64,000 nt of DNA from Luidia sarsii (taxonomy: Eukaryota > Echinodermata > Asteroidea > Paxillosida > Luidiidae), in contig OX465113.1 of assembly GCA_949987565.1 (NCBI GenBank), positions 7,004,551 to 7,068,550 on the forward strand, written 5' to 3'. How positions within the stretch are numbered: position 1 is the first letter of the stretch; the number at the start of each line of letters is the position of its first letter. Below, piece by piece: positions 44,897-56,510 of this stretch. A program made the translations under genes and the position numbers. The notes below the pieces were generated by a model. That model was not told the origin of the DNA, did not search any database, and saw only the letters and a list, made by a program, of their open reading frames with translations.

Positions 44897-46757
44897 ATAT
44901 ATATATATATATATATTATTGACGTTACTCGGGCCGAACTCGGCTCGAGACGTTGTGACCACGTTTTTTTTTTCAATGTTAGAAATTCTCTTTTGCCATC
45001 CAGCCCTATCCTGGGCAGCACGAACCGCCTGGTCGTGTTGGAGGCCGATGGCATTGAGGTCGTCTATGATCTGTGATATGTAGGTGCAGCGCAGGCTTCC
45101 ACCCTGCCGAAAGGGTTCTGATGGTTGGTTGAGTGGGTTCAGGAAGACAGCGAGAGGCACCTCTGGTCTCCGTAGTGCATGGCCAACTAAGTGGAGGCGT
45201 TTTTTCAGCAGAGTTGTTGTGGCAGGAACTATGCCTGTACGAACGTACAAGTCAGTGTTTGTTATTCGTGCAGGAAAGTGTACACCAAGGGAGTAGCGCA
45301 TAAGACCACGATGGGAAGCGTCAAGTTTCTTGGCCAAGGTGTCGGGAATCGCTAGAGCATCACAATTGAGAAGCACTGCCTCGATTGTGGATTTAAACAG
45401 CTGCATTTTGGCCTTATTGCTGGCTGTTCCGTTCCACAAAGGTGTGAGTCTTCGGGCTGCGACCCATGCCAGCTGCCGCCGTCGCTGAATGGCACTTCTA
45501 CTCTCTGCCACGTTGCATCCCAGGTAGCAAAAGTCATCGCAGGCTGCGAGAGGGACGCCAGCTGTTGTACAGATGGTAGTATGGGGAATATCTCCAATGT
45601 ACATGACTTTTGTCTTGCTGCCATTCAGGCGCAGTCCTACTTTGGCTGATGCTTCCTCGAAGCGATGAAGTTGGCGTTGGACAGCGTCTGGATCGTCAGA
45701 AATCAGCGCTGCATCGTCGGCGTACGCAAGTGCAGGGATTTTTACGGCCGTCCGTCGCGCCGACAAACGTCTCCTCACAGTGTAGCCATCTTCTAGGATG
45801 AGCGACGTACGTAAGATATAATCCATGACGATGACAAACAAATAGGGTGCCATCGTATCTCCTTGGAGTACACCAGATGTTGTGCAGTTGTACTGGTGTA
45901 TAGTGACATAATCGCGTTGATGAAAGGTGTCGGTATACCACAGAGCGCTAGGATCTCTCTCAGGGCACCGCGGTCGACACAGTTGAATGCTTTAGAGAAG
46001 TCAACAAAGCTTATTACCAGACTCCGCTTCCTGGAGCGACACGCATCGATTGCCAATCGAAGGCATGCGATTTGTTCAACAGTGTTCCGGTTAGGACGGA
46101 AGCCAGCTTGTAATGGTAAGATGAGTGTCTCTAGCCGCTCTCGAAGACGGACCAATAGCACGCGATTGAATAGTTTTGCATGGACTGACATGAGGCTGAG
46201 CCTGCGCTGGTTGGAGAGTTGCGTGCTGTTTCCTTTTTTAGGGATTGCAACAATAACAGATCGACGCCATTCCAGTGGAGGTTCGGTGCCAGCTAAAACG
46301 TTGTTCATGATGGGTAGCACACACTCAATCAGCGGTAGAACGCCAACAATGTCAGATGGCAGCTCATCCAGACCCGCAGCCTTGCCAGAGGGAGTGTTTT
46401 GGGCAGCCTTGCAGAGTTCTTCTATTGTGATTGCACTAATGTTTACAGAGGGTGCCGACGGAAGTTGAGTGAGTGGTGGCAGTTCCAGGTCAAGGGGCTG
46501 CATGTTCAGGAGCCCGCGAAAATAGTCAGCTATCTTTGTTAATCGGTCTTCTATTGATTCAGCAGCAACAATGGCATTGGGTCGAACTTTTCTGCCGGTG
46601 ATTTTGCCAATAGCTCGCCAGACTGATGTTGTGAGATCTCGGTGGATATTTGGCTTATAAGCTCTTTCCTTCGTCACATGTAAGTGTTTTCGAGGTTTGA
46701 CTCTCGACGCGCCTCGCACAACAGGCTGCTCCTTATAGCTCCTACCAAATCGAGCTT
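44897..46757 (-). pseudogene. LINE ORF2 3' half: reverse transcriptase and C-terminal region
   Basis: RT motifs in order are PSGKAAGLDELPSDIV, AIPKKGNSTQLSNQRRLSL, AGFRPNRNTVEQI, SFVDFSKAFNCVDR (motif A), GVLQGDTMAPYLF and ALAYADDAALI (motif C), followed by a thumb and RTGIVPATTTLLKKRLHLVG and HALRR. This is an APE-type non-LTR retrotransposon; I do not assign the clade. One frameshift near 45890 separates motif A from motif C. The 3' end is a (TA)n tail at 44895-44917 in place of poly-A. The 5' half of the same kind of element is inverted next to it. Confidence 0.88.
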
Positions 46758-46799
46758 ATCAAGCTTATCGAGGGAGTAATTTCCCCTGAGGTGTATGCA

Positions 46800-48300
46800 G
46801 ACCATTGTTCCAAGCACTGGTGTCAACTGTGGACATATTCTGGGTGGATTCCTTCATCCTGTTTCCTGAATTTCGGGACTTTCGGGATAAGTCAAGCCAT
46901 GAACCAGTGTGCTGTAACCAGTGTGCTGTAACCATAATGTACAGCAGGACCTTCTTGCTCAGCCTTTCACGCACTCTGCACAAGTTGAATAGCCAAGCAC
47001 AAAACGACATAGCTATGCTTGGTCTGTGCAAACAAAGGACAAGACGGGGAACAAGGGCAGGAAAAAGAGCTAGAAGGTCCAAGATTGAAAACCATGTGTG
47101 TGGAAACTATGCTAAATCTGCTATACACCGACGGACCCGGAGCCTGCCAGCTCGGGCCGTGAGGCACCAACACCTGCCCCCGCATCTGTGACCATTGGAA
47201 CATTCAATGCCCGAACTCTCACGAAAGACCACCGTCTGTATGAACTTACCAAGCTTTGTAAAACTCAAAACTATGACATCCTGCACTCACCTACTACGTG
47301 CCTCGATATAGGAGATGGCTGGAAAGCACACCTGGCAACTGCCCGGCCTGGGGGCCACGGAGGCATAGGCTTTCTGGTCTCACCAAGAGTCAACAATACA
47401 TTGCTAAACATGGAACCGTTGCATCATCGAATAATTTCAATGACCGCCCAACTTCATGATAAAAGGCTACACCTAAACTGCCATATGCCAACCGCTTGTG
47501 CTGCTGATATCACCGACACCAACGATTGTATTGACATTGTTGGACAGTACCTGGCCTCAAAACCTAGCCGCGACATAACAGCATTCGTCGGTGACCTCAA
47601 CGCTGATCTTCCTCCCGACAGCTTGACTGTGAAAAATAGCTATCTACACCACGCTCGTGTCCATCAATCGACACCTCACACTGAGGCCATATCCGACTTT
47701 GTTGTTAGCAGTGATCTTGTGGCATGTAACGGTTTCATGCGACAACGTCGTGCCCATCTTCCAACCTTCTATGGGCCACGGAAGCGCAAATGTAGTCTAG
47801 ACTACAAGACTACAAGAAATGGACACGACTGATACATTAAGTGCGCAACATCAGGCCACACTGTGTTCTCTCTGATCACACACTTGTAACCTGCACAATC
47901 AGTCTTTGACGTTGGAGACCGACGAAACATGCCCGGAAAGAACGTCCACCACTATAGTCAGCTTTGAGAAAGCCTGCCATACAACATCGTTTTATCAATG
48001 AAACGTTACGAAAGCGTGACCAAAGGCCAGGATACGCGGCATATGTTCAGTCGGTTAGACACGCTGCAGCCAAAGTTCTACCCAAGTGTCGCCATATGCC
48101 AAAGGTCTGCCTATGGGACACAGACCCGGAAGTAGAGCAAGCCAGACACCAACTCAATGTTGCATACCGAGCAAACCCGAACTCAAACCACAGCCAGTTA
48201 GAGTGCGCTACATACACACATTATTACCTGTTACGCAAGCACAGTGCAGCCTCGCGGGTCAACATCGCTGCCTGAAACCGGATGTTGAAAGGCGATTGGT
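46800..48300 (+). pseudogene. LINE 5' half, inverted: AP endonuclease and linker
   Basis: After a basic lead (RTRRGTRAGKRARRSK) comes an endonuclease/exonuclease/phosphatase domain: VTIGTFNARTL, GGHGGIGFLVSP, VGDLNADLP and FYGPRKRKCSLDY, all at the expected spacing. A linker follows (RQLNVAYRANPNSN-like and YLLRKHSAASRVN). Frameshifts near 47185, 47830 and 47960 break it. The strand is opposite to the RT part, and the linker end would join the start of the RT part if the segment were flipped. Confidence 0.8.
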
Positions 48301-49309
48301 CCAAACAGATTTTGGCAGCTAAACCTACGTATCGGTTTTAGTGCTAAACCCTCCTTTTAAATTTTAGCGATGAGGTAAACCGGATCAGTTTTAAATTGAA
48401 AACGGTGTCAGAGCGCAAGTCTTGGTTCATACACACATTTTTAAAATTGATTGGGTTAAAATGATAGTTATAGCGAATTTAAACAGTCTGAACGTACCCA
48501 ATACCCATTGTCTCACTCTACCAATGGGTAACTTGAAACTGCCTTTTATGTGTCAAAACTAAATGGACTTGACAACTCTGTTACATGATGTCCCCCAATT
48601 TCCACCAATTTCATTCTCACAGAACTTCAGTAATATTACTAGTAATCACAACTGCAGATTTGAAATACACTATACATGTAAACGATATCATGCTAATTGC
48701 AAACACAAACATATCTTAACCCGCAGATGAACTTATCGTCTCAAGACAATTCCATTAGCAATGGCAAAGTTGGAAAACAAAATTATAGGGAACACTACAG
48801 TAGGCCTACTTGTTGCCAGGAATGACATTTGACTATGTCCATTGTTTTGATTTAGTATAATCATACTATAATGTTTCACGGATTGTTCTATGTTCTGATT
48901 TATGAACAATATATCGTGAGTGACACGACATTGTGAGTGACACGACAGAACTTTAACTGTTGATTCTGGTTTTACCTATTACAAATTGGACAAAGTTACT
49001 ATAAATAAAATAAGGTATGGGGAAACTCTATTTGCTCCTGTATTGAGGGAATTTAATTTTTGAAATACACAGCTGTAGAAAACTTTTTATGTTTAAAACG
49101 TGAGTGACACGACAACCATTTTTGAAAACTTTACAGCCCTCATTTATTCAAAAAGTGATTTCCGAGAATATATAATGCTATTCAGGAGTTGAATACAATA
49201 GTAAGGTTGTATCTGGCCAACAAATACTCTGCAAATACAAATGTTACATCGTGTTATGCAGTATGTGTATTTTAATGCAAAAGTCAACATTTTTGAACAT
49301 TTAAAAAAG
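48301..49309. other. Unassigned intronic sequence
   Basis: GTGAGTGACACGACA recurs at 48916, 48935 and near 49100. No gene was seen. Confidence 0.45.
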
Positions 49310-52300
49310 AAACTAGAAACATACGTCTGTTGTAACAGATCGTGTAGCTTTTCCTTTTTTTTTTCCGAAGAAAGACCAAGTTGAAAATCTGAAAACCAGT
49401 AGCACATGCATGATTACTACAGTACTTCCGGTCTGGACCGGAGGAAAGGGTCACATGACATGAATGATGATGAAGGTCATGAAACCTAATTGGTCCCTGA
49501 AACTCCTCTCACATGCTATATGCGCTAGCAACAGCACAACAAGGGAGTTAACCATTGATTTAATATCGGTTTTTTATAACCTCATTAATATTCATGAGAT
49601 GACCTCATCATCATAATTATTGCAATATTTGGATACACTGTTGCCCAACTTAGATATATGCTAAATATTGATCCTGCGGGATCTAAGATCGTGGCGTGAT
49701 TGCACATGCCAGGTTGGCCCTTTAAAGGGCGGTCACGTGACAACTCAAGCACAAACAAACGAAAAAACCCACAGTTTTACTGTTTATTGGTGTAAACCCC
49801 TTTTAGCATCGTTTTGATTGAGTTCATGAAGGTGGCAACTCTGTTTCTAACCTGTACCATCCATTCCTACCCCAAAAGGCACACCAACGTATCGTGCACA
49901 AAGTCTATGGGACTAAGAAATGATATTTAACAAATCATAATAATTCAAAACAATGTTTAATTGGTTCCAAACTCAGGATTTAAGATGTCTAGCCCAATAG
50001 CTAAATGCCCACCAAATTTCGAGACGATTGACCTTTGGCAAATATGCGTTTTAAAAACACGCATTTTGATGACGTCACGATTGCGTCATGACATTTTGTT
50101 CCCGGAGGGTGTTTCTAAACTACATCCCCAATAGATATAATCGAAAAAATGAAAAAAATCTTGCTCCGTTGGCCAAATATGCTCAATTGAATGTTAAAAT
50201 CTTAAAAGTTTATGACCTCATTAATATTCATGAGATGACGTCACGATCAAATGAGGGCAATTTTCGGATACACCTTTTCCCAACTTAGATATAGTGCAAA
50301 CTTGGAACAAAACGAAATTGCTTTTTTGCTTTTATTGCAGTTTGAAATTTGCCTCTTTAAAGCGCTGTCACGTGACACGTGGTGACGTCATGACATTTTC
50401 AAGACCACTGTGCACTAGCTCAACATTGGCTCTATGCATTTGTCAAGTTTGAAAAAAATCCAAGTGTGTTCAATGGCAAAAGTGCCGGTCACAAAAACCC
50501 TGTGCTTTGTCTATGGGATTTTTTCCGACCAGAAAAAGAAGAAGAAGAAGAAGAAAAAACTAGAAACATACGTCTGTTGTAACAGAACGTGTAGCTTTTC
50601 CTTTTTTTTCCCCGAAGAAAGACCAAGTTGAAAATCTGAAAACCAGTAGCACATGCATGATTACTACAGTACTTCCGGTCTGGACCGGAGGAAAGGGTCA
50701 TATGACATGAGGAAGGTCATGAAACCTAATTGGTCCCTGAAACTCCTCTCACATGCTATATGCGCTAGCAACAGCACAATAAGGGAGTTAACCATTGATT
50801 TAATATCGGTTTTTTATTACCTCATTAATATTCATGAGATGACCTCATCATCATAATTATTGCAATATTTGGATGCACTGTTGCCCAACTTAGATACACA
50901 CTGTATATGCTAAATATTGATCCTGCGGGATCTAAGATCGTGGCGTGATTGCATGCACATGCCAGTTTGGCCCTTTAAAGGGCGGTCACGTGACAACTCA
51001 AGCACAAACAAACGAAAAAAACACAGTTTTACTGTATATTGGTGTAAACCCCTTTTAGCATCGTTTTGATTGAGTTCATGAAGGTGGCAACTCTGTTTCG
51101 AACCTGAACAGTGTACCATCCATTCCTACCCCAAAAGGCACACAAACGTATCGTGCACAAAGTCTACGGGACTAAGAAATTATATTTAACAAATCATAAT
51201 AATTCAAAACAATGTTTAATCGGTTCCAAACTCAGGATTTAAGATATCTAGCCTAATAGCTAACTGGCCACCAAATTTCGAGAAGATTGACCATTGGCTA
51301 TTATGTGCTTTAAAATCACGCATTTTGATGACGTCACGATTGCCTCATGACATTTTGTTCCCGGAGGGTGTTTCTAAACTACATCCCCATTAGATATAAA
51401 CGAACAAATGAAAAAAATCTTGCCCCGTTGGCCAAATATGCTCAATTGAATGTTAAAATCAAAAAGTTCATGACCTCATTAATATTCATGAGATTACGTC
51501 ACGATCGAATGAGGGCTATTTTGGGATACATCTTTTCCCAACTTAGATATGCTGCAAAATTGAAACCAAACTAACCGATACTTTTGCTAATAATTAAGTT
51601 TGAAGTTTGACATTTTAATGACCTGTCACGTGACCCCCTGATGACGTCATGATGATCTCACTTTTTGCAATGAATCTCCATCTACTAACCTAAGTATGTG
51701 CCAAGTTTGAAGCCATTTGTATTTGATATTAGGCCCTTAATGGATTTCACAGCTAATTTGTACACAAACCTATGGCCCTTAGTATAAAAAAACCTAAACA
51801 ATGAAAAACAAAGGAAATTCCTGAAATATGTTTTGATATTTTCAATCCGGGGTATATGTTGAGTCGGTTGAAGACAAAATAAAAGAACGATTTTTTCTTC
51901 GTTCAGGTAGTAATCTTCGTCTGAAGTTTAGATCTACCTACGTGAAGCCATAATTAATGACTACAGTGTAGTGTACAAGTTGCCCCTTTAAAGCACGTGC
52001 ATATTATGTGCACAAAGTGTATGGGACTACATTATAATATTAAACAAATCATAACAATTCTGAACAATGGTTAATAAATTCCCAACTCAAGATTTAGAAT
52101 GTCTAGCCCAATAGCTAACTGCCCAACAAATTTCCAGAAGATTGTCCAATGGCAAATATGTGATTTGAAAACACGCATTTTGATGACGTCACGATTGCGT
52201 CATGACATTTTGGCCCATGTGGGTGTTTCTAAACTACATCCGGAATAGATATCAACAAAAATTTTTTTAAAATGTTGCTCCGTTGGCCAAATATGCTCAA

Positions 52301-52800
52301 TTGAATGTTAAAATCTTAAAAGTTTATGAGCTCATTAATATTCATGAGATGACGTCACTGAAATGACGGCAATTTTTGGATACACCTTTTCCCAACTTAG
52401 ATATAGTGCAAAATTGGAACCAAACGAATTTGCATTTTTGCTTTTATTTGAGTTTGAAATTTGCCCCTTTAAAGCGCTGTCACGTGACACGTGGTGACGT
52501 CATGAAGTTTTAAAGATAACTGTGCACAACTTCAGCAAGGGCTCTATGCATTTGTCAAGTTTGAAAAAAATTAAAGTTTGTTCAATGGCAAAAGTGCCCT
52601 CCGAAAAAACCCTGTGCTTTGTCTATGGGAAAATTCCGACCAGAAAAAGAAGAAGAAGAAGAAGAAGAAGAAGAAGAAGAAGAAGAAGACAAACAAAAAA
52701 ATCAGAACAAGAACAATAGCTTTTCCGTATGGAACGGAAAAGCTAAAAAAAAATCAGAACAAGAACAATAGCTTTTCCGTATGGAACGGAAAAGCTAAAA
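49310..52800. repeat. Tandem repeat array ending in (GAA)n
   Basis: Three partly complete units (about 49310-50560, 50561-51640 and 51960-52690) share TTAATATTCATGAGATGACG, TGACGTCACGAT and GCATGATTACTACAGTACTT. Two of them end in an A/G tract of (GAA)n at 50535-50566 and 52637-52690. After the last one, a hairpin TAGCTTTTCCGTATGGAACG occurs twice (about 52710 and 52771). The Arg/Lys runs in translated frames come from the microsatellite. Confidence 0.75.
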
Positions 52801-53520
52801 ATAATCTTTTTCAATAAATTAAAAAATATAGTCTAAGACATCTAGTTTCCAAAAATACTGAAGCCTACTGATTTCTTGCAAGTTTTAATTTTGACCCTCA
52901 TGACCACTTAAGTTTGAAAATGGCCAATTGCAAAAGGTGAGAGAGCAAATACTTAGCAAGTTGCTATGTGAGGCTGCAACGATAATTACGTATTTAGAGA
53001 TACAGTGTATGTGGGATTGGGGTCAGTAGACAGTGGGTCAGTAGACCGTGTATTCCATGCAATGCACAGGCAACTTCTAGGCAACATTAGGCAACTCGCT
53101 GGCAAAGTCGAAGCAACCGATTTTCAAGTAGATCACCTTTTGTCCAATTAAGCACGAATGAAAATGCTTATGTTCAATCACGTGATTTTTCAGGCCGGCC
53201 GATTTTGTTATGCATAGGCGGCCAAGAAATATATGTACAAGTTGCGATGTTTGTTGAGTGTGCGTTACGTTTGAATAGCAGGTCTGACATGGACATTGCT
53301 TATACAAAAATTACTAACAACTAAATTGCCTGCATATTACCTTGTGTGAAGCGGACTTCACACAAGGATACATGTACATTTCAAGTACCACAACTGAGGA
53401 TCCACCATACATGACCAATTGCAATGTAAAATCACAATTTAGCACTGAAGCATACAGTAGTTCATTTTGTGTGCTCCTATCTGCCAGCAGGATAGGTCAT
53501 GCGGCAAAACGCTAACTTAC
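52801..53520. other. Intron beside the SREK1 exon at 53521
   Basis: Nothing else recognised. Confidence 0.5.
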
Positions 53521-53651
53521 CTGGATCAATGGCCTTTTGAATAAGTGCTTGGGCATCTCGCACCTGCTTCATTGTTTCGGCTAACTCTCTTTGAGTAACT
53601 TCTGCAGTCTTTGCTGGTGGCTTGACGATAGCATTATTGGAATGGTTTATC
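53521..53651 (-). CDS. SREK1: SREK1-like splicing factor, exon after the RRM
   Basis: The 131-nt exon begins with the single base that completes the Lys codon left open by the upstream exon. It reads INHSNNAIVKPP, then an amphipathic Glu/Lys/Gln-rich stretch (TQRELAETMKQVRDAQALIQKAIDP). INHSNNAIVKPP directly after RPLK is a hallmark of SREK1 proteins. The acceptor is CATAACAG before GATAAAC, and the donor is GTAAGT after GATCCAG. The exon ends with one base (G), which joins AA at 31452 to give Glu. The following intron is 22.1 kb and full of transposons. Confidence 0.93.
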
Positions 53652-54933
53652 CTGTTATGAATGCAAAGAAATGCATATGAAAAAAATGCACTTCCATGGC
53701 GTGGCTGCACATATCTGCCTCCCTTGTAAAGTTGCTTCGAATACATGAATATCCAAGAACTTTCAATTTCATAAGATTTTTCATTTTACGAAACCAGGAA
53801 AACCATGCATTTCATTCATTTCGCTCTCCACAGACAAAGTATAGGCATAGTAAAATCGTGTAAAGTCGAACACCAGGTGAATGGATAAATAGTTTTAGCA
53901 ACCCAATGTTCCAGATACTGAAAATAACCAATTTTTAACGCTTCAGAGCACATACAACCTGACTGGATCAACGGAAGTTGGCCTACAAGCTGACACAATC
54001 ACCAAGCAAATTTTCACCTATTCCAACGATGCACATTTGCCACAACCACCATCGTTAGACATGTTTTCATTTAGCTTTTTTAAACATAAACATGCATAAA
54101 AATTAAAAACAATAAACCTATGAAGTTATGTACCTGTGCCATGAGAAACTATCCATTTGGTTTGTTTGATTGGCATAATCTTTATCATTACTGCTATCTG
54201 TGCAGCATGCAGGCTGATCAGCCACAGTTTCCCTACAAAATCACTTCATCTGATTATTCCTTTTCAGCACGATTCAGTCCATGTCCAAAGGAATCCGCTA
54301 CGGCTCCACTTTACACACGGATCTACAGAAGCCATAAGCTAGCAGCCACTTACAATCCCCATAGAAGTGTGTAGTCTTTCAGGCCATACCCAACGCATTC
54401 GGACACAGCCAAATTTTGACAAAATAATCTGCTAGTTTCAGTTGGGCCTGTGGTAGCACACTGCGGTTAATGCCCACTGAGTGCAAGTTGACATGACAAT
54501 GGTAGTGTGTATGAACATGCTCAGCTCATCAGAAAGACAAGATGTGCGTGATGATAATGACTCATGTTTAAGGCAAGCGTCCTTTCATCACGGTGTGTGG
54601 GTTTTTTTTAACTGGCCTGACAAGTTGACGATTCAAGTTTATTTATTGTGCATAAAGGTCTACTCTTTTTGTCGGGAATACAGTAAGGGTTACAAGCAAA
54701 GAGTGGTACGATGTAAGCAGGTTTTGAGTTATCACGGTTTTACTGTACCCTCTTTGTCAAAACCGGAATCTGCAAACAAAGAGAAACCAATAGCTATGAT
54801 TTTTAAGCTTACAGAAAGACAGCCTAAAGCCTAAAAGCTTTATCAGTGTGATTCAAATTGAGGGCTTTATGTAGCTTTCTTACGCATTATTTTGATGTCA
54901 TTTACCCATCAAGAGACAGCCAGACAGACTTAC
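53652..54933. other. SREK1 intron, 1.28 kb
   Basis: The shortest large intron in the window and free of recognisable transposons. Confidence 0.7.
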
Positions 54934-55112
54934 TTGAGTGGTCTTCCAGCAAACATGACGCCATTATAAGCCAATGCCTTAGCCACTGACCCAGTATCAG
55001 TGAACTCAACAAAGGCAAATCTAGTTGGTTGTGTTTCATCACCTGCCATCCGAACATATTTTACTTCTCCAACATGCTGGAAAAAACTCAATAGCTGTTC
55101 GGCAGTCACAGT
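54934..55112 (-). CDS. SREK1: SREK1-like splicing factor, exon encoding the C-terminal part of an RRM
   Basis: This internal exon encodes 59 codons plus 2 nt. The reading begins TVTAEQLL and contains GEVKYVRMAGDETQPTRFAFVEF and NGVMFAGRPLK, which I recognise as the RRM of SREK1 (SFRS12), a nuclear SR-related protein that modulates splice-site choice. RNP1 is TRFAFVEF; RNP2 should lie in the preceding exon to the right of the window. On the minus strand the acceptor reads TTTTCACAG before ACTGTG, and the donor is GTAAGT after CTCAA. The exon starts in phase 0 and ends after two bases of a Lys codon, completed exactly by the next exon at 53651. Orthology is inferred from recalled family similarity; the exon structure is read directly. 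Confidence 0.93.
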
Positions 55113-55590
55113 CTGTGAAAATATAAATTTGACATTTTGATAAAGAACAATAAAATACCATATAACAACATCAGTCATTTTAAGTTAAGAAATTGTTATT
55201 TATAGTAACACAAATGCACAAATGTTGCAAACTGCTTGCAGACTAAAATGACCAAAAGGCATATATAAAATAAATGTTTTTTTCCCCTTAATTTTTCATA
55301 TTTTTTTTTATTCCACCATTTCTCTTTTTGTTTATCTGAATATGAAGGTCTTTTAAAAGGTCTAAAGAAGTGGAGACAGGAGAGGATGGAGAGGATGAAA
55401 GCATGTAACAGATTCATGATGGCATTCAAATGCCTTTCATACCTGTATGTTTCATAAAAAAACACACCTTTATAATAATATTATCACAGCACTTATAAAA
55501 ATAAGACTTTTTAGGTGCTATTCTCTCTACTTAAATAATAAAGAATAGAAGAATGTTGACTAATGGTTGATACAAATTTATAAGGTCACA
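55113..55590. other. SREK1 intron sequence upstream of the RRM exon
   Basis: AT-rich sequence; no feature seen. Confidence 0.5.
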
Positions 55591-55881
55591 TAAAATGGTA
55601 TTCCGGCACACGTGTCTGGAAAACCCCTTTTGGCACAGAGGAGGTAAGAGCAGGCATTCCAATGGCCTGCTTCGCGAAGGGGCCGTCAAAGCCTACTCAC
55701 GATTGGTCACTTTGCCATCGCCGACCAATCCCTGCCCGGGAGACAGGCAACCTCAAGTAATCTCGCACGCTCTCTCCCTCTTCCTGCTATACCACTGAGC
55801 ATGCAACACGTCTGACAATTTTCCCCTAGCAGTTTTCTCTCCATTTCTCTGATCCGAGTCGCCATCCGGCAGTCTACCGCT

Positions 55882-56430
55882 ATGGGCAATAGAGGCCGTA
55901 AACGCAAAATCACGGAAGGCCCCAGGACTAAGGAGAAAATAGTCAGGAGCAAGTTTATAGAACTTGACTCTCTTCTTGATCGCCATGTAGCTAACCCCTT
56001 TCCTTCAAACCTTACTTTTTCCATGGACCAGTCTGGCCGACTGATCATTGCAAATCCAAGAAAAAGACCCCAGATCAACTCAATCTTGGCTTTGATTGAT
56101 GCATTTTTGGTTCTGGCATCAGTGTAGTATCTGGGCTCCCATCCCTCTCGCTCTCAAGAAATACTTAAATACATGCAAGTGGTGGCGCATGGCCGCTGTC
56201 CGATTCCCTGGTTGGGGTTGGTGCGAGTATGACCTACAATTTTGGATGCGGCAGCAGTATCACGCTACTAGGTCGTGAGCCTCCATTGATGGAGAGTTGT
56301 GGGCGTTGTATGATGTGGCCCCACCCCCCTCACAAGCTGGCACTTCCGGGTATGGGGGGTCCCAATTCAGAAAAAGAAAAACCCAACCCAGCAGTAATGT
56401 ACAACACGTCTCGACTACATGCTCTATCTC
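55882..56430 (+). pseudogene. gag-like ORF of a retroelement, broken
   Basis: The frame starts MGNRGRKRKITEGPRTKEK and runs through INSILALIDAFLVLASV, a stop (TAG), YLGSHPSRSQEILKYMQVV, a frameshift, CEYDLQFWMRQQ, a stop where Trp is expected, ASIDGELWALYDV. The pattern HPxRxxExLxY, YDxxFR/W and WxxID..LW resembles the gag-like proteins of several invertebrate retroelements, including YR elements; this is from memory and the assignment is tentative. It is cut off by the foldback element at 56441. Confidence 0.5.
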
Positions 56431-56510
56431 CCCCAACTGCTTATCACCATTCGCGACCAAACTTGGTGCGAATGATTCTTCGCGAAGACGTCTGCAATTT
56501 CTTATACTTA

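Noticed and set aside
44873..44922. Ile-Tyr repeat peptide at the end of the LINE frame
   Set aside because: It is a (TA)n tail and not coding.
52709..52800. Helitron 3' end (hairpin followed by CTAA)
   Set aside because: The hairpin directly abuts the CTAA instead of lying 10-15 bp before it, and no Helitron 5' end or Rep/helicase coding was seen.
52522..52817. Arg- and Lys-rich small proteins
   Set aside because: They are translations of a (GAA)n microsatellite.
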